This document shows, piece by piece, positions 27,100-36,083 of a DNA stretch of 36,516 bases; within the stretch, counting starts at the first letter, position 1; each line of letters opens with the position of its first letter. The stretch is from Amoeboradix gromovi (lineage: Eukaryota > Sanchytriomycota > Sanchytriomycetes > Sanchytriales > Sanchytriaceae). The stretch spans positions 1 through 36,516 of the forward strand of contig JADGIF010000023.1 in assembly GCA_018985225.1 (NCBI GenBank). Reading direction: 5' to 3'. The position numbers and the translations under genes are program-made. The notes under the pieces were generated by a model that did no database searches, was not told the origin of the DNA, and saw nothing but the letters and a program-made list of their open reading frames with translations.

Positions 27100-29266
27100 A
27101 TGGGATTCAACAAATTTTACCAGTTTGGAATCACTTTTGAGCCCAATTTTCTTGATCGCACAAACAACTACGATATTTACGAGTGGCGCCAATTAAAACA
27201 AGATTACATCAATCGTATGAATATTTTCCAAAATGAAATTAATGGTTCCACTCCCCATCCCTCCCCATCTGTTGAGGTTGAAAAGTCTTTCATTTCAAAC
27301 AACGATTCCATCATTTTGCCCAATGTTGTACCTGTTCCGTCCAATCAATTCCACAGCATATCTGTTCAAACTTCATTTATTAAATCTCCAATAAAAGATA
27401 CGGATAACACCATAGGTTGTGCGGTTGATTCTGAAAATGTATCTGAGATTGATTACAGCCTCTTGGTTTATAAGGAGGCGTTTTTAAAATCTTCCAAATT
27501 AAACGATTCACCTGATGCATCTGAAATACGCCTGTTCGCTGATGACGAATCACCATCTCCTATTATCAGTCCTCCAATAAATGTGCCTGCTTCCTCTCTT
27601 GCACTTCCATTTACTTCTGACCCTCAGGAGTTATTGAAGTCCGATTCTGTAGAAAACGAAAATACAAATCCTAACGATAAGCGAGACATTTCTTTCAATG
27701 AGCAGTCACCTTCTGGTCCATTCAAGTCTCATGTTCTAAACCGGATAGCTACAATTGTCGGACCTTCCCAGTCAACTCGTGTTCCTATTGATCAATCATC
27801 AAATGCTTCATCATTACGTAATGCACCACTAGATGTTCCGTTTGATCAATCAAATCCTACTGATATAATGTCTACTTCTTCTGAAATTTCTCTCAACGAT
27901 TACCTGTCTGAACTAAAACAGTTGATTTCTTATAATCAGGATCTTATGAATAAACCACTTGATATAATCCCCAACCATCATATTCCCAAAATTGTGGAAT
28001 ACTCTACCAGCGAGTTAGATGACTCACCTGATACACCCAAAAGGAGAGTCAGAAACAGGTATAGAAAGCCGGTTGAGAAATCTGCAGGTGATGAGCAGTT
28101 GGATGAACACAAAATTCTGGAAGTTGCGACTGCAAAGTCAATACTTGCTGCAGAATCTGCACTTAACTCACCAATACCCTCACCTCGTTTAAACTATTCC
28201 TCTACACCCCGTACTAGATCTTCATCGCGTATCGCCAATAGGCCAATTACACCCCCATCTGCTATATCTTTAAAGAGACCTTCTTCTGCAAGTAGAAAGC
28301 ACAAAAAGACTAAGCTGTTAGATCTCGATGAAGCTGATCATCAGAATGTTGATGTCGATGAAGCCGATCATCAGAATGTTCATGACGATGCCCATGATGT
28401 CGTTGTAGCTGAACTGGAACCGGATGAGATATCTGAACAACAGTTGGATAATATGAATGAAATCGATAGAGCTGATGACAATGCTGTAGACAATGAGAAT
28501 GGCAATTTACTGGATGATTTGCTCAGCAAACATGAAGCCCCGTTGGATATTCCAGATATCGAGGAATACAACGAGATACAGCAACCGACACCTAAGCCAA
28601 GGAAACAAGCCAAAGTGCCTAGAAAGAGGGGAGTGAAAAATACAAAATCAACACCTGTGGCCCAAACCGGTGCAATAGGATTGAGAACTAGGAAAAAGAA
28701 CTTGAGAAAGTCATTTATCGACAATGAATGGGTAGACGCAGATAACATCAGTAACAAACAAATGAATGTTGTAAGCAAATGTGATGACGGGGAGTACATA
28801 GTAATTGAAGAGATAGAAAAGACTATACATGGTGTCAAGAGAGACAAGCATAAAAAAAGTGCTAGCAGGAAAAGCGTTGATGTTAAGTCAGCAAAAAAGG
28901 ATAATAAAGATACTGCAGTTCCGTTTAAAATTGCGAATTCAATCGTAAAAAAACCGACTGTAAAGCAAGTAAAGCAATCCACTTCTGATGTATTCATTGA
29001 TTTAAAGGAACAGGAAAATTATCATATTGGATACATAGGACTCACAAAGGGTGTGGAGTTGAATGGGAAAGAGATAGGAAATGCTGTGTATATAGTAAGT
29101 AGTGGAAGAGTAACATTTAATCGGAACAATGAAGAAGATTGTATCGGACAAGCTAAAGATGTGCTGATTGTGAATAAAGGTAACAATAATTAATTTAGGA
29201 AGCAACTACTCCATAACGTGTGAGAGTGCTGTTAGTATACTACAAGTACGAATAATATATGATTAG
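27100..29266 (+). CDS. CENP-C/Mif2-like inner kinetochore protein with a 19-nt intron
   Basis: CENP-C proteins bind the CENP-A nucleosome and dimerise through a C-terminal cupin. The first ATG, at 27100 (MGFNKFYQFGITFEP), gives a 715-residue spliced product (exons 27100-29179 and 29199-29266). The middle is Ser/Pro/Asp-rich and disordered, with basic patches and a 30-bp tandem duplication (DEADHQNV twice, 28328-28387). GLRTRKKNLRKSF then IDNEWVD may be a degenerate CENP-C motif. The end (YHIGYIGLTKGVELNGKEIG, then YIVSSGRVTFN) fits the Mif2 cupin. The raw frame stops after NKGNNN. Splicing gives NKGSNYSITCESAVSILQVR, which matches the last cupin strands (G-N-x-Y-S-I...L-F-x-Q) and ends IIYD. 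The assignment rests on by-eye motifs. Confidence 0.6.
29180..29198 (+). other. 19-nt spliceosomal-type intron in the CENP-C-like gene
   Basis: GTAACAATAATTAATTTAG, phase 1. The unspliced frame meets TAA inside it. The spliced frame completes the C-terminal cupin strands and ends at a TAG at 29264-29266. The last 12 nt are identical to the intron at 35408-35426. Confidence 0.8.
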
Positions 29267-29471
29267 CAAGATAAATAACAACAGAGCACCAGAGTAACTA
29301 ATGATGTTTGTAATAAACTACAGTATGTGTATTATATGCAGCCCAAGATTATTAAGCTGCTCCACTATGCTGATTGTGTGGCCATTAGTATTCAGATTTA
29401 AATAAAACGTTTTTTTGCTTTTAAACTGTCTTGCCGGATTTCAGTAGAAAAAGTCATCGAATAGAACAGTC

Positions 29472-29573
29472 ATGTCTTTAGAGGTCTTGTTCGACCTGAA
29501 TGATTTTATTAAATCCCTCGAAACACAATTATATGCTAAGCAGGATAAGCAGACTATCTACAAGCACTATTAA
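29472..29573 (+). promoter_or_regulatory. 33-codon upstream reading frame overlapping the ARG5,6 start
   Basis: The first ATG upstream of ARG5,6 (29472, MSLEVLFDLNDF) opens a frame that ends at 29571-29573, past both candidate ARG5,6 start codons (29500, 29533) and out of frame with them. If it is in the transcript it would repress translation. The peptide does not resemble the arginine attenuator peptide of CPA1/arg-2. The transcript start is unknown. Confidence 0.35.
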
Positions 29574-31800
29574 TCAGCTTCTATATAACATTGGCAGTAA
29601 GAATGAGGTTGAATGGTACTTGAATCATTTCAGCAGTGCAGATCAATTTGCTGTAATCAAAGTTGGTGGCGGCGTGCTGGAGCAGAACTTGGATGAGCTA
29701 TCCACTGCATTGGTTTTTCTTCAAAATGTTGGTTTATATCCTATAGTAGTTCATGGAAGTGGTCCTCAGATGAATCTTGAACTTGATAGGTTGAATATTA
29801 AAAAACATTATGAGAATGGGATCCGAGTAACGGATCTAGACACTTTAAAAGTAGCAAAACGTCTTTTTGTTAAGCAGAATATAAAGCTTTGTAATGCTAT
29901 TGAAAAGCTCGGCACTCGTACCCGTCCATTCTATTGTGGGATATTTGAAGCCACTTATCTTGATAAGACTAAATATGGATATGTTGGGAATATCACTAAT
30001 GTAAATAAGCAGCTTTTGAAAAGTGCTATTCATCATGGTGCCTTGCCTATCTTGACCAGCTTAGCTGAGACTGAAACCGGTCAGACTCTAAATATCAATG
30101 CTGACGTAGCAGCTGTGGAACTAGCTAAAGCTTTGAAACCTCTTAAAATTGTTTTTATAAATGAATCCGGTGGCATGTTTGACAACCACAACAATAAAAT
30201 CAACGTTATAAACATGGATCAAGAATATTTGCACTACATGCAATTAGATTGGGTAAAGTACGGGACTCGTCTTAAATTGGAGCAATTTAACAATCTTTTG
30301 CTTCAACTACCGCGATCTTCCTCCATTTCTATAACTAAAGCTAACCAACTTCAGCGTGAGTTGTTCACTCACAGGGGTGCAGGCACATTGATCCGTCGTG
30401 GCTTTAAGATCAACAAGCACACTATGTCTACAGTAGATTTGGCTCTTCTAAAATCCAAGTTGTCTAATTATTATTTATTCAAAAAGATAACGCCTGAGTG
30501 CTTTTTTGGATTATTAAACAACTGTTCGATTTACTGCGATGAACAGTTAGATTGCATAGCTATTGTGCTTCTGATGGACGATATTCCTACGATGGTTACT
30601 TTTCATTCTAATAACAATGCTCGGTTGCATGATGTCGATGAGTTGATTATGGACAGAGTGTTGTCTGATTATCCTAGTCTAATGTGGGTCATCAATATTG
30701 ATGACCCCAACAAGTTATGGCATTTTAAACAGGCTCAGGGTACTTTGAAATGCGAGGATGACATTGTTTGTTGGATTGATAATGATTTGCAGCATGTTAC
30801 ACAGCAATACAAGAAATATAAGCAATACTTTAAGAGACAGCATCATACCTTGGCTAGACGTGGCCATTCTTCTAGCCCTAAGTTCTCCGTTGGTATTGTT
30901 GGTGCTAGGGGACATGTTGGTAACGAATTGCTCAAACTACTCGACAATCACTCATGCTGTGAAGTCTCTGTTGTAGGCAGCAGAAGTGTCGGTATAGTGG
31001 AGCAGTACACTCGCAGCAGGGTGGAATATACGCATGTTAAACCAAGCAATATTAACGATTACAATGTAGATGTATGGATACTAGCACTACCTAACGGACA
31101 CGCGCAACCTTACGTAGATGCTCTGAACACGAATAATGGTTCTGAGCGCCCTCGCATAATAGATTTATCAGCCGATTATAGATTTAACAAAGAATGGACT
31201 TATGGATTACCAGAACTAAATAGAAGTAAGATCAGATCTTCCAGGCTGATAAGTAACCCAGGGTGCTATGCTACAGCATGCCAGTTAGGAATAGCGCCCC
31301 TAATTACAAGGCTGAAAAGTTGCAACATATTTGGAGTCAGTGGATACAGTGGAGCAGGGCACATAAACGATAAAGTGATACATGGAATCGAGGAAGATAA
31401 TATACAAGCATACAAATTGCAGCAACATATACATGAGAGGGAAGTTAAAGAACATACTAGGGAAGTTACATTCACACCACATATTGCTAGCCACTATAGA
31501 GGAATACTGGCGACGTTACAGATACGACTAAACGACAATAGCAATAACAAGCAGTTACTGGACATATACAGGGATTATTATAAAAATGAAGGATTGATAA
31601 AGATTAAAGAAGAAATACCACGATTACGAGATATCATGAATAAAGATCATGTAGAAATTGGAGGATTTAGTGCGCATGGCAATTCTGGAGTGATTGTATG
31701 TACTTTGGATAACTTGTTAAAAGGTGCAGCTACACAATGCATACAGAATTTGAATTTAATAATGGGAGTACCAGAATATACTGGGATATTGGATAAATAA
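29500..31800 (+). CDS. ARG5,6: ARG5,6 polyprotein: acetylglutamate kinase / N-acetyl-gamma-glutamyl-phosphate reductase
   Basis: Precursor of two mitochondrial enzymes for steps two and three of arginine/ornithine synthesis, normally cut apart after import. The ATG at 29500 gives 766 residues. An ATG at 29533 (MLSRISRLSTST) gives a better mitochondrial presequence and may be the real start. Kinase motifs: VIKVGGGVL, IVVHGSGPQMN, LNINADVAAVELA and THRGAGTLI. A DUF619/NAT-type domain (about 320-450; WHFKQAQGTL) is retained, as in yeast Arg5,6. The reductase part opens with VGIVGARGHVGNELLKLL (nucleotide binding) and has the catalytic Cys589 in SNPGCYAT and FTPHIASHYRGI. The linker of about 455-465 (RRGHSSS) is a plausible processing site. 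Complete by comparison with the yeast layout. Confidence 0.95.
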   Translation: MILLNPSKHNYMLSRISRLSTSTINQLLYNIGSKNEVEWYLNHFSSADQFAVIKVGGGVLEQNLDELSTALVFLQNVGLYPIVVHGSGPQMNLELDRLNIKKHYENGIRVTDLDTLKVAKRLFVKQNIKLCNAIEKLGTRTRPFYCGIFEATYLDKTKYGYVGNITNVNKQLLKSAIHHGALPILTSLAETETGQTLNINADVAAVELAKALKPLKIVFINESGGMFDNHNNKINVINMDQEYLHYMQLDWVKYGTRLKLEQFNNLLLQLPRSSSISITKANQLQRELFTHRGAGTLIRRGFKINKHTMSTVDLALLKSKLSNYYLFKKITPECFFGLLNNCSIYCDEQLDCIAIVLLMDDIPTMVTFHSNNNARLHDVDELIMDRVLSDYPSLMWVINIDDPNKLWHFKQAQGTLKCEDDIVCWIDNDLQHVTQQYKKYKQYFKRQHHTLARRGHSSSPKFSVGIVGARGHVGNELLKLLDNHSCCEVSVVGSRSVGIVEQYTRSRVEYTHVKPSNINDYNVDVWILALPNGHAQPYVDALNTNNGSERPRIIDLSADYRFNKEWTYGLPELNRSKIRSSRLISNPGCYATACQLGIAPLITRLKSCNIFGVSGYSGAGHINDKVIHGIEEDNIQAYKLQQHIHEREVKEHTREVTFTPHIASHYRGILATLQIRLNDNSNNKQLLDIYRDYYKNEGLIKIKEEIPRLRDIMNKDHVEIGGFSAHGNSGVIVCTLDNLLKGAATQCIQNLNLIMGVPEYTGILDK

Positions 31801-32302
31801 ACTGCTTATATTAAAATGGCTAGGCTTCTTTTGGTGTTTTAATGAACATTTGGCTTAAATTTCAAACTTTAATCACTGAAACTTAAGGATTGTAGATTAG
31901 TGTTTCTGTAGCTAATACTGTGGATATGAATGATATAGCAGTAAAACTTTAATATCAGTACAAGGCTATTTCAAGTATCTGTAACATAGATCTCACTCAA
32001 CGAGTCTAACCAGTCGCTATGCCCACAATCTTGTTTTGAATTGATGATTTGGACATAAAACAAATACTCGCGACTCACATGTAAGATAGAAATTTCCGAG
32101 AGAGAAAAATAAGACTCGAAAAAAAGAAAAAAAAAGAAACAAAAGAAAGAAAAGAAAAGTAAGTAATCCAAGCTTTAGCATAAATTAGCTATTACGTTGA
32201 CGTTTTCCTGATATTTGCTATTTTCAGAAAAATTGCAGGTGTACAAAGGTCTGACTGTCTGAGATAGCATTTAAATAGGAACTAGAGCCATTCAGATACT
32301 AA
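31801..32302. other. intergenic stretch with a polypurine tract
   Basis: A nearly pure A/G run on the plus strand spans about 32093-32160. A minus-strand frame over it (31971-32171) lacks an ATG, and its Phe-rich start is just this tract. Its remainder (REYLFYVQIINSKQDC, SDWLDSLSEI) is protein-like but not assignable. Confidence 0.4.
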
Positions 32303-32497
32303 ATGACGACTTTGAAAATTAATACTAATGAAGAAATCATGACAGAGATTAGAGGCTATTACGATGATGATGAGGTGCATAGTTTAAGAGAGTTGATATC
32401 TGATTTAGAACAAGACTTGTTTGACATTAACGTAAGATTAAACTATTTGAGATCGTTGGAAAAGAAGAAGCAGCGCAAGCTGAACAAATCCAAATAA
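32303..32497 (+). CDS. small coiled-coil protein
   Basis: 64 residues from a true ATG. An acidic helix with leucine heptads (LRELISDLEQDLFDINVRL) ends in a basic tail (EKKKQRKLNKSK). Its size and composition resemble small subunits of coiled-coil complexes, but no family is recognised. It lies 50 bp upstream of the membrane-protein pair. Confidence 0.5.
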   Translation: MTTLKINTNEEIMTEIRGYYDDDEVHSLRELISDLEQDLFDINVRLNYLRSLEKKKQRKLNKSK

Positions 32498-32547
32498 ATA
32501 AAAATCAATTTAAGCGTTACTAGACTAATGGCTAATTAAGCCACTTT

Positions 32548-33210
32548 ATGTTTTGGATTGCACTAGACTTAATTAGTGCTCAGACTACTATCGATACTAT
32601 TAACAACTCTGATACCACCAGTTTAAGCAGTATTATCTCAAGCGGATATGAAGCAACCTCTTATGGATATCTGACTGCAAACACGTCTTTGAGTGATTTT
32701 GTGACATCTAAAGAAATTAAAGGGAAGATAAGCAATTATAAAATTAGCACAAACAATGAGAATATTAGCGATAACAAGAATGTCAGCGATAACGAGAGTA
32801 AGACGCTTTTACTTCAAGCAGAGAGAACCAGATCGGAAGAAACGACTGAGTTTATGTACCCATTTACAGCTTCACACGAAATTGGAAGCCGATATGACTT
32901 TGGTGGAATAACAACTGCATCTCTAAAGTCTTCTAAAATTTATACGAATACAGTTTTAAATTATGAAATATCAAGCACTGATCAAGCCAGTTCATTTCAG
33001 ACAGTAGAATCGGTATCTGTTGACATTTCAAACTTGCCTAATTTTCCAGAGCCAAAGAAATTCACTTCCTTATTTAGTAATTTGGAGGGATTGTTTGTGT
33101 TTATAATTTTTTTGGCTATTATCATTTTACTGTTTGTAATTGTTGGTTGCAAGTTATGTTTCCCAAAAAGGCGTTCTGAAGTTAAATTCGCTAGCCACGA
33201 TATGTTGTAA
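32548..33210 (+). CDS. Ser/Thr-rich single-pass membrane protein, short
   Basis: 220 residues from a true ATG. A hydrophobic start (MFWIALDLISAQT) serves as signal peptide. About 160 Ser/Thr/Asn-rich residues follow, likely an O-glycosylated ectodomain. One strong transmembrane segment (FVFIIFLAIIILLFVIVGC, about 178-197) is followed by a short basic tail (KLCFPKRRSEVKFASHDML). The layout is that of fungal cell-surface sensors or mucin-like proteins. It is in tandem with, and organised like, the longer protein that follows, but there is no clear sequence identity. Ligand and role unknown. Confidence 0.65.
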   Translation: MFWIALDLISAQTTIDTINNSDTTSLSSIISSGYEATSYGYLTANTSLSDFVTSKEIKGKISNYKISTNNENISDNKNVSDNESKTLLLQAERTRSEETTEFMYPFTASHEIGSRYDFGGITTASLKSSKIYTNTVLNYEISSTDQASSFQTVESVSVDISNLPNFPEPKKFTSLFSNLEGLFVFIIFLAIIILLFVIVGCKLCFPKRRSEVKFASHDML

Positions 33211-33364
33211 TTTAACCAACAAAGGCTATTAGGATTATATCTCAGAGTGAAATTCGATTCTTATGCATTTGAATAAATACTTTTAATTCAAATCTCAGTT
33301 GACTTTGTTTTAGAATTTTAGTATATTAATGGGTTGAAAATTTTCATGGCTTGACTTTCGTCAG

Positions 33365-35513
33365 ATGTTGGTACATGTACTTGGTGCCATTGCACAAGCT
33401 ACAGATTGCACGAATATCGAATCTGTTTTGAGCTTTAACTCTTTCGAGGACTTGACAGAAACAATCATGTTAAATGTCTGTCAAAATACCGCGATAAACA
33501 CGTCCTTTATATGGTCTGAAGTGCCGGAATCCACAGATTTTGATGCTTCAGAAACATACACCACTTTTGGACATACTGAATACGTAGAGAGTGAGTCGGC
33601 TGAACTCACAGGAATTAATACGAATGAGACCGAGTTTCTCTCGTCAGAATATATGACATACACCCAGGAACCCCAAGTAGCTTCGACAAATGACAAGAAT
33701 TTTGATTCCTCATATATCACAATTGATGCAACAACTCTAGAAAGCTCGTTAGAACTGTCTACCGCTGAGTTGGCATCTATTACATCTACAGCATTAACCA
33801 ATTTGTCTTCAGATACAACAGTGGAGCTGATTCTTTCTACTGAGGACCTTATTTCAGAGAGTTCTGATTTTTCTACAACAATTTTAGATACAAGCCAAAT
33901 ATCTAGTACTGTGGAACTTATTTCAGAAATTTCCGACTTTTCTACAACTGTTTTAGAAACCAGCCAAATATCTAGTACTGTGGAACTTATTTCAGAAATT
34001 TCCGACTTTTCTACAACTGTTTTAGAAACCAGCCAAATATCTAGTACTGTGGAACTTATTTCAGAAAGTTCTGACTTTTCTACAACTTTTTTAGAAACCA
34101 GCCAAACATATAGTACAAGTGCAAGTTCAACAGAAACCTCTGAAAACGAGACAAGTGCTTACGAAGATATTTTTTCAATCATGCAGAGTGAGTCCACATA
34201 CTCTCATTTATTTAGTAGCATATATACCGTACAGAATGTGTTTGAAAGCATAACTAGATCGACTATAGCAACGGACGAGTACGGTTCAAATCTTGTTGGT
34301 GTATCATTGTATTTCACAGCAGAGGGCAACAAATCAAAATTTACAACAATAACTCAACCAGCACTAGATTACTTAACTTCAGTTTCTAACTCAGACATGT
34401 ACGAATCATCAAGTTACCTATCAGAAAATGCAAAACCTTCAACTTTGTCTTTATCATCTAAAACTGTTACATGGAACTCAATATCGCAACAAATAGATAC
34501 AGAATCTTACATTGACATATATTCTGAGTTTTCAACTAAATCGATGTTATCAAATAGCATAGAATCATTAGGCACCAAGAGAGACTCAATTTACATAACA
34601 TTATCTATGTTGGAAACACCAATTGAGAGCGATAAAACATCAGCATTTGCATCTTCAAGGCGATTGATAATTTTGGAGTCAGGAAATATTGCAACAAGCT
34701 CATCACACACGGTGGCAGCTGCGTTATCCTCAGGGCATGTAATTGTGAACACAGTAACCCCAGTCGCAACTGTCTCATTAGCCCAAAGTTTAGCAAAAAC
34801 AGTTTTGAGATCAGACGAAGAAAACATTATACAGTACTACATATCTACTGTATCTGCTAGCGACCATTCACAAATTGTTTCCAGTTCTACAGCTACTGAA
34901 CAATCAGCGACCACCACTACGCCCAACAATCCTGATGTAAATTCACTGTTGAGTACACCAGGGGGAATCACTGGTCTCGTAATCATAATAATAGTAATAT
35001 TGTTGCTGGTAGCAGCACTTTTTTATAAGCTTTTTACTTCCGGTAAGAAAAACAGAATCGCACTACTTGACGAAGAAATAAGTGATTACGGCGAAGAAAG
35101 TACAATGGCAAATAGGGCCCTTTCACCAGTTTCGCCAAATAATCAAACCGGATTTACAACTTCAGGGCTATCTAAAAACATCGAACCTCAGTCTCCTCAA
35201 CAGAAGCAAAGTAGTTTAGTAATCGAAAGTTTGGGAGCATCCAATTTATTCAAACAAAAGAATCGCAAAAAGTCTGATGCGGCCGCTTTAGAATATACCG
35301 CTCCCCCTAGACGTGAAAGTGTGAATAGCGCTGTAAGAAACAAGATGATGGAAGAGCAATTCAATGCCAACGCATTTCTTAATGTAGTTCGAGAGTTGGA
35401 CAAGAGAGTATTCCTAATTAATTTAGATTCAATCTCAATCTCCAAGTGCCACATCTGAGTTTTCAGAATCTTCAATGCCATCATCTGCGTTCCAGAGGAA
35501 TCCTCAATCCTAA
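33365..35513 (+). CDS. Ser/Thr-rich single-pass membrane protein with tandem repeats and a 19-nt intron
   Basis: The ATG at 33365 begins a signal-peptide-like MLVHVLGAIAQATDC. About 520 Ser/Thr-rich residues follow, including four 23-residue repeats (VELISEISDFSTTVLETSQI, then SST; 33842-34117). One transmembrane segment (TGLVIIIIVILLLVAALFY, about 538-556) leads to a cytoplasmic tail of about 150 residues, beginning with basic residues and an acidic LLDEEISDYGEE. The raw frame ends at 35458 with an isoleucine-rich oddity. Removing GTATTCCTAATTAATTTAG (35408-35426, phase 0) gives DKRIQSQSPSATSEFSES and a Ser/Pro-rich end at a TAA, 35511-35513. Exons are 33365-35407 and 35427-35513; 709 residues. 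Probably a surface adhesin or sensor; no named domain. Confidence 0.7.
33842..34117 (+). repeat. four in-frame 69-bp tandem repeats
   Basis: The unit encodes 23 residues. Copies 2 and 3 are identical or nearly so; copies 1 and 4 are more diverged. The high identity of the inner pair suggests recent expansion and likely length polymorphism. Confidence 0.85.
35408..35426 (+). other. 19-nt spliceosomal-type intron in the Ser/Thr-rich membrane protein gene
   Basis: GTATTCCTAATTAATTTAG, phase 0. The sequence has no in-frame stop within it (it is 18 nt plus one, shifting the frame). The unspliced frame ends 51 nt downstream of the start of the intron. The spliced frame keeps the Ser/Gln/Pro bias of the tail for 28 more residues. 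It shares TAATTAATTTAG with the intron at 29180-29198. Confidence 0.7.
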
Positions 35514-35689
35514 TTACTTGAAATAAAATTGTTTTTTCCATTTTGAAGCTGCTCTCTTCTTTATGAGACAAAGTGATGCTTTAAAATAAAATGACGTTTT
35601 TTCATCATATTTCGACAAATTATTACTATATCTCTTTATTAGACTTCAAAAAAGTTAAGATATCTGAAAATGTGTACCTTTAAACATAT

Positions 35690-36083
35690 GGGACATCAAA
35701 TATAAAAACTAGACTAATTTTCTGATACAGTTTGACTCGTTATTTCAAGTGTGTATTAACTGATAGTAAATTAAATTAAATTAGTCTGTTCAAGTAAATT
35801 ATTTTAGTATAAAAGCTTTTTATCCATCAAAATCTTAGAAACAGTGATTAAGACGAGAAAACAAAAAATAAGTTATACGAAGAAAAAGAAAGTGGAACAG
35901 CCAAGACACTCCAAGACCTTATTTGAAAGAGCTGGTGGGTCATCTCGTTTTATTATAAAGAGTGGAATGACATTAATGAAAGAAAATTGGTTTGGAATAA
36001 GGACTTTTATTAATAATAGTATTTCCTCCTTGTGGAGCACCTCCTTTAAAATGACTTGATCTAGTTTTTATATCTGGTATCCC
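35690..36083 (+). mobile_element. MITE-like terminal-inverted-repeat element, copy C
   Basis: The left end reads GGGACATCAAATATAAAAAC then TAGAC. The reverse complement of the right end reads GGGATACCAGATATAAAAAC then TAGATC. This is the best-preserved TIR pair of the three; the similarity may extend outward by CATAT/CACAT. The interior is colinear with copy B. A 71-codon frame inside (35844-36059) starts at GTG and is not conserved in B, so I treat it as non-coding. Confidence 0.75.

Noticed and set aside
31971-32171. Minus-strand frame with a Phe-rich start and a chromo-barrel-like YVQ...DWLD stretch
   Set aside because: The Phe run is the complement of a polypurine tract, there is no ATG, and the resemblance to chromo-barrel domains is too weak.
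33842-34117. Regular repeats that might be taken for a CRISPR array
   Set aside because: They are contiguous, in frame and without spacers; they are coding tandem repeats.
35844-36059. 71-codon frame inside MITE copy C
   Set aside because: It begins at GTG and is broken in copy B; it is probably an accident of the element's purine-rich interior.
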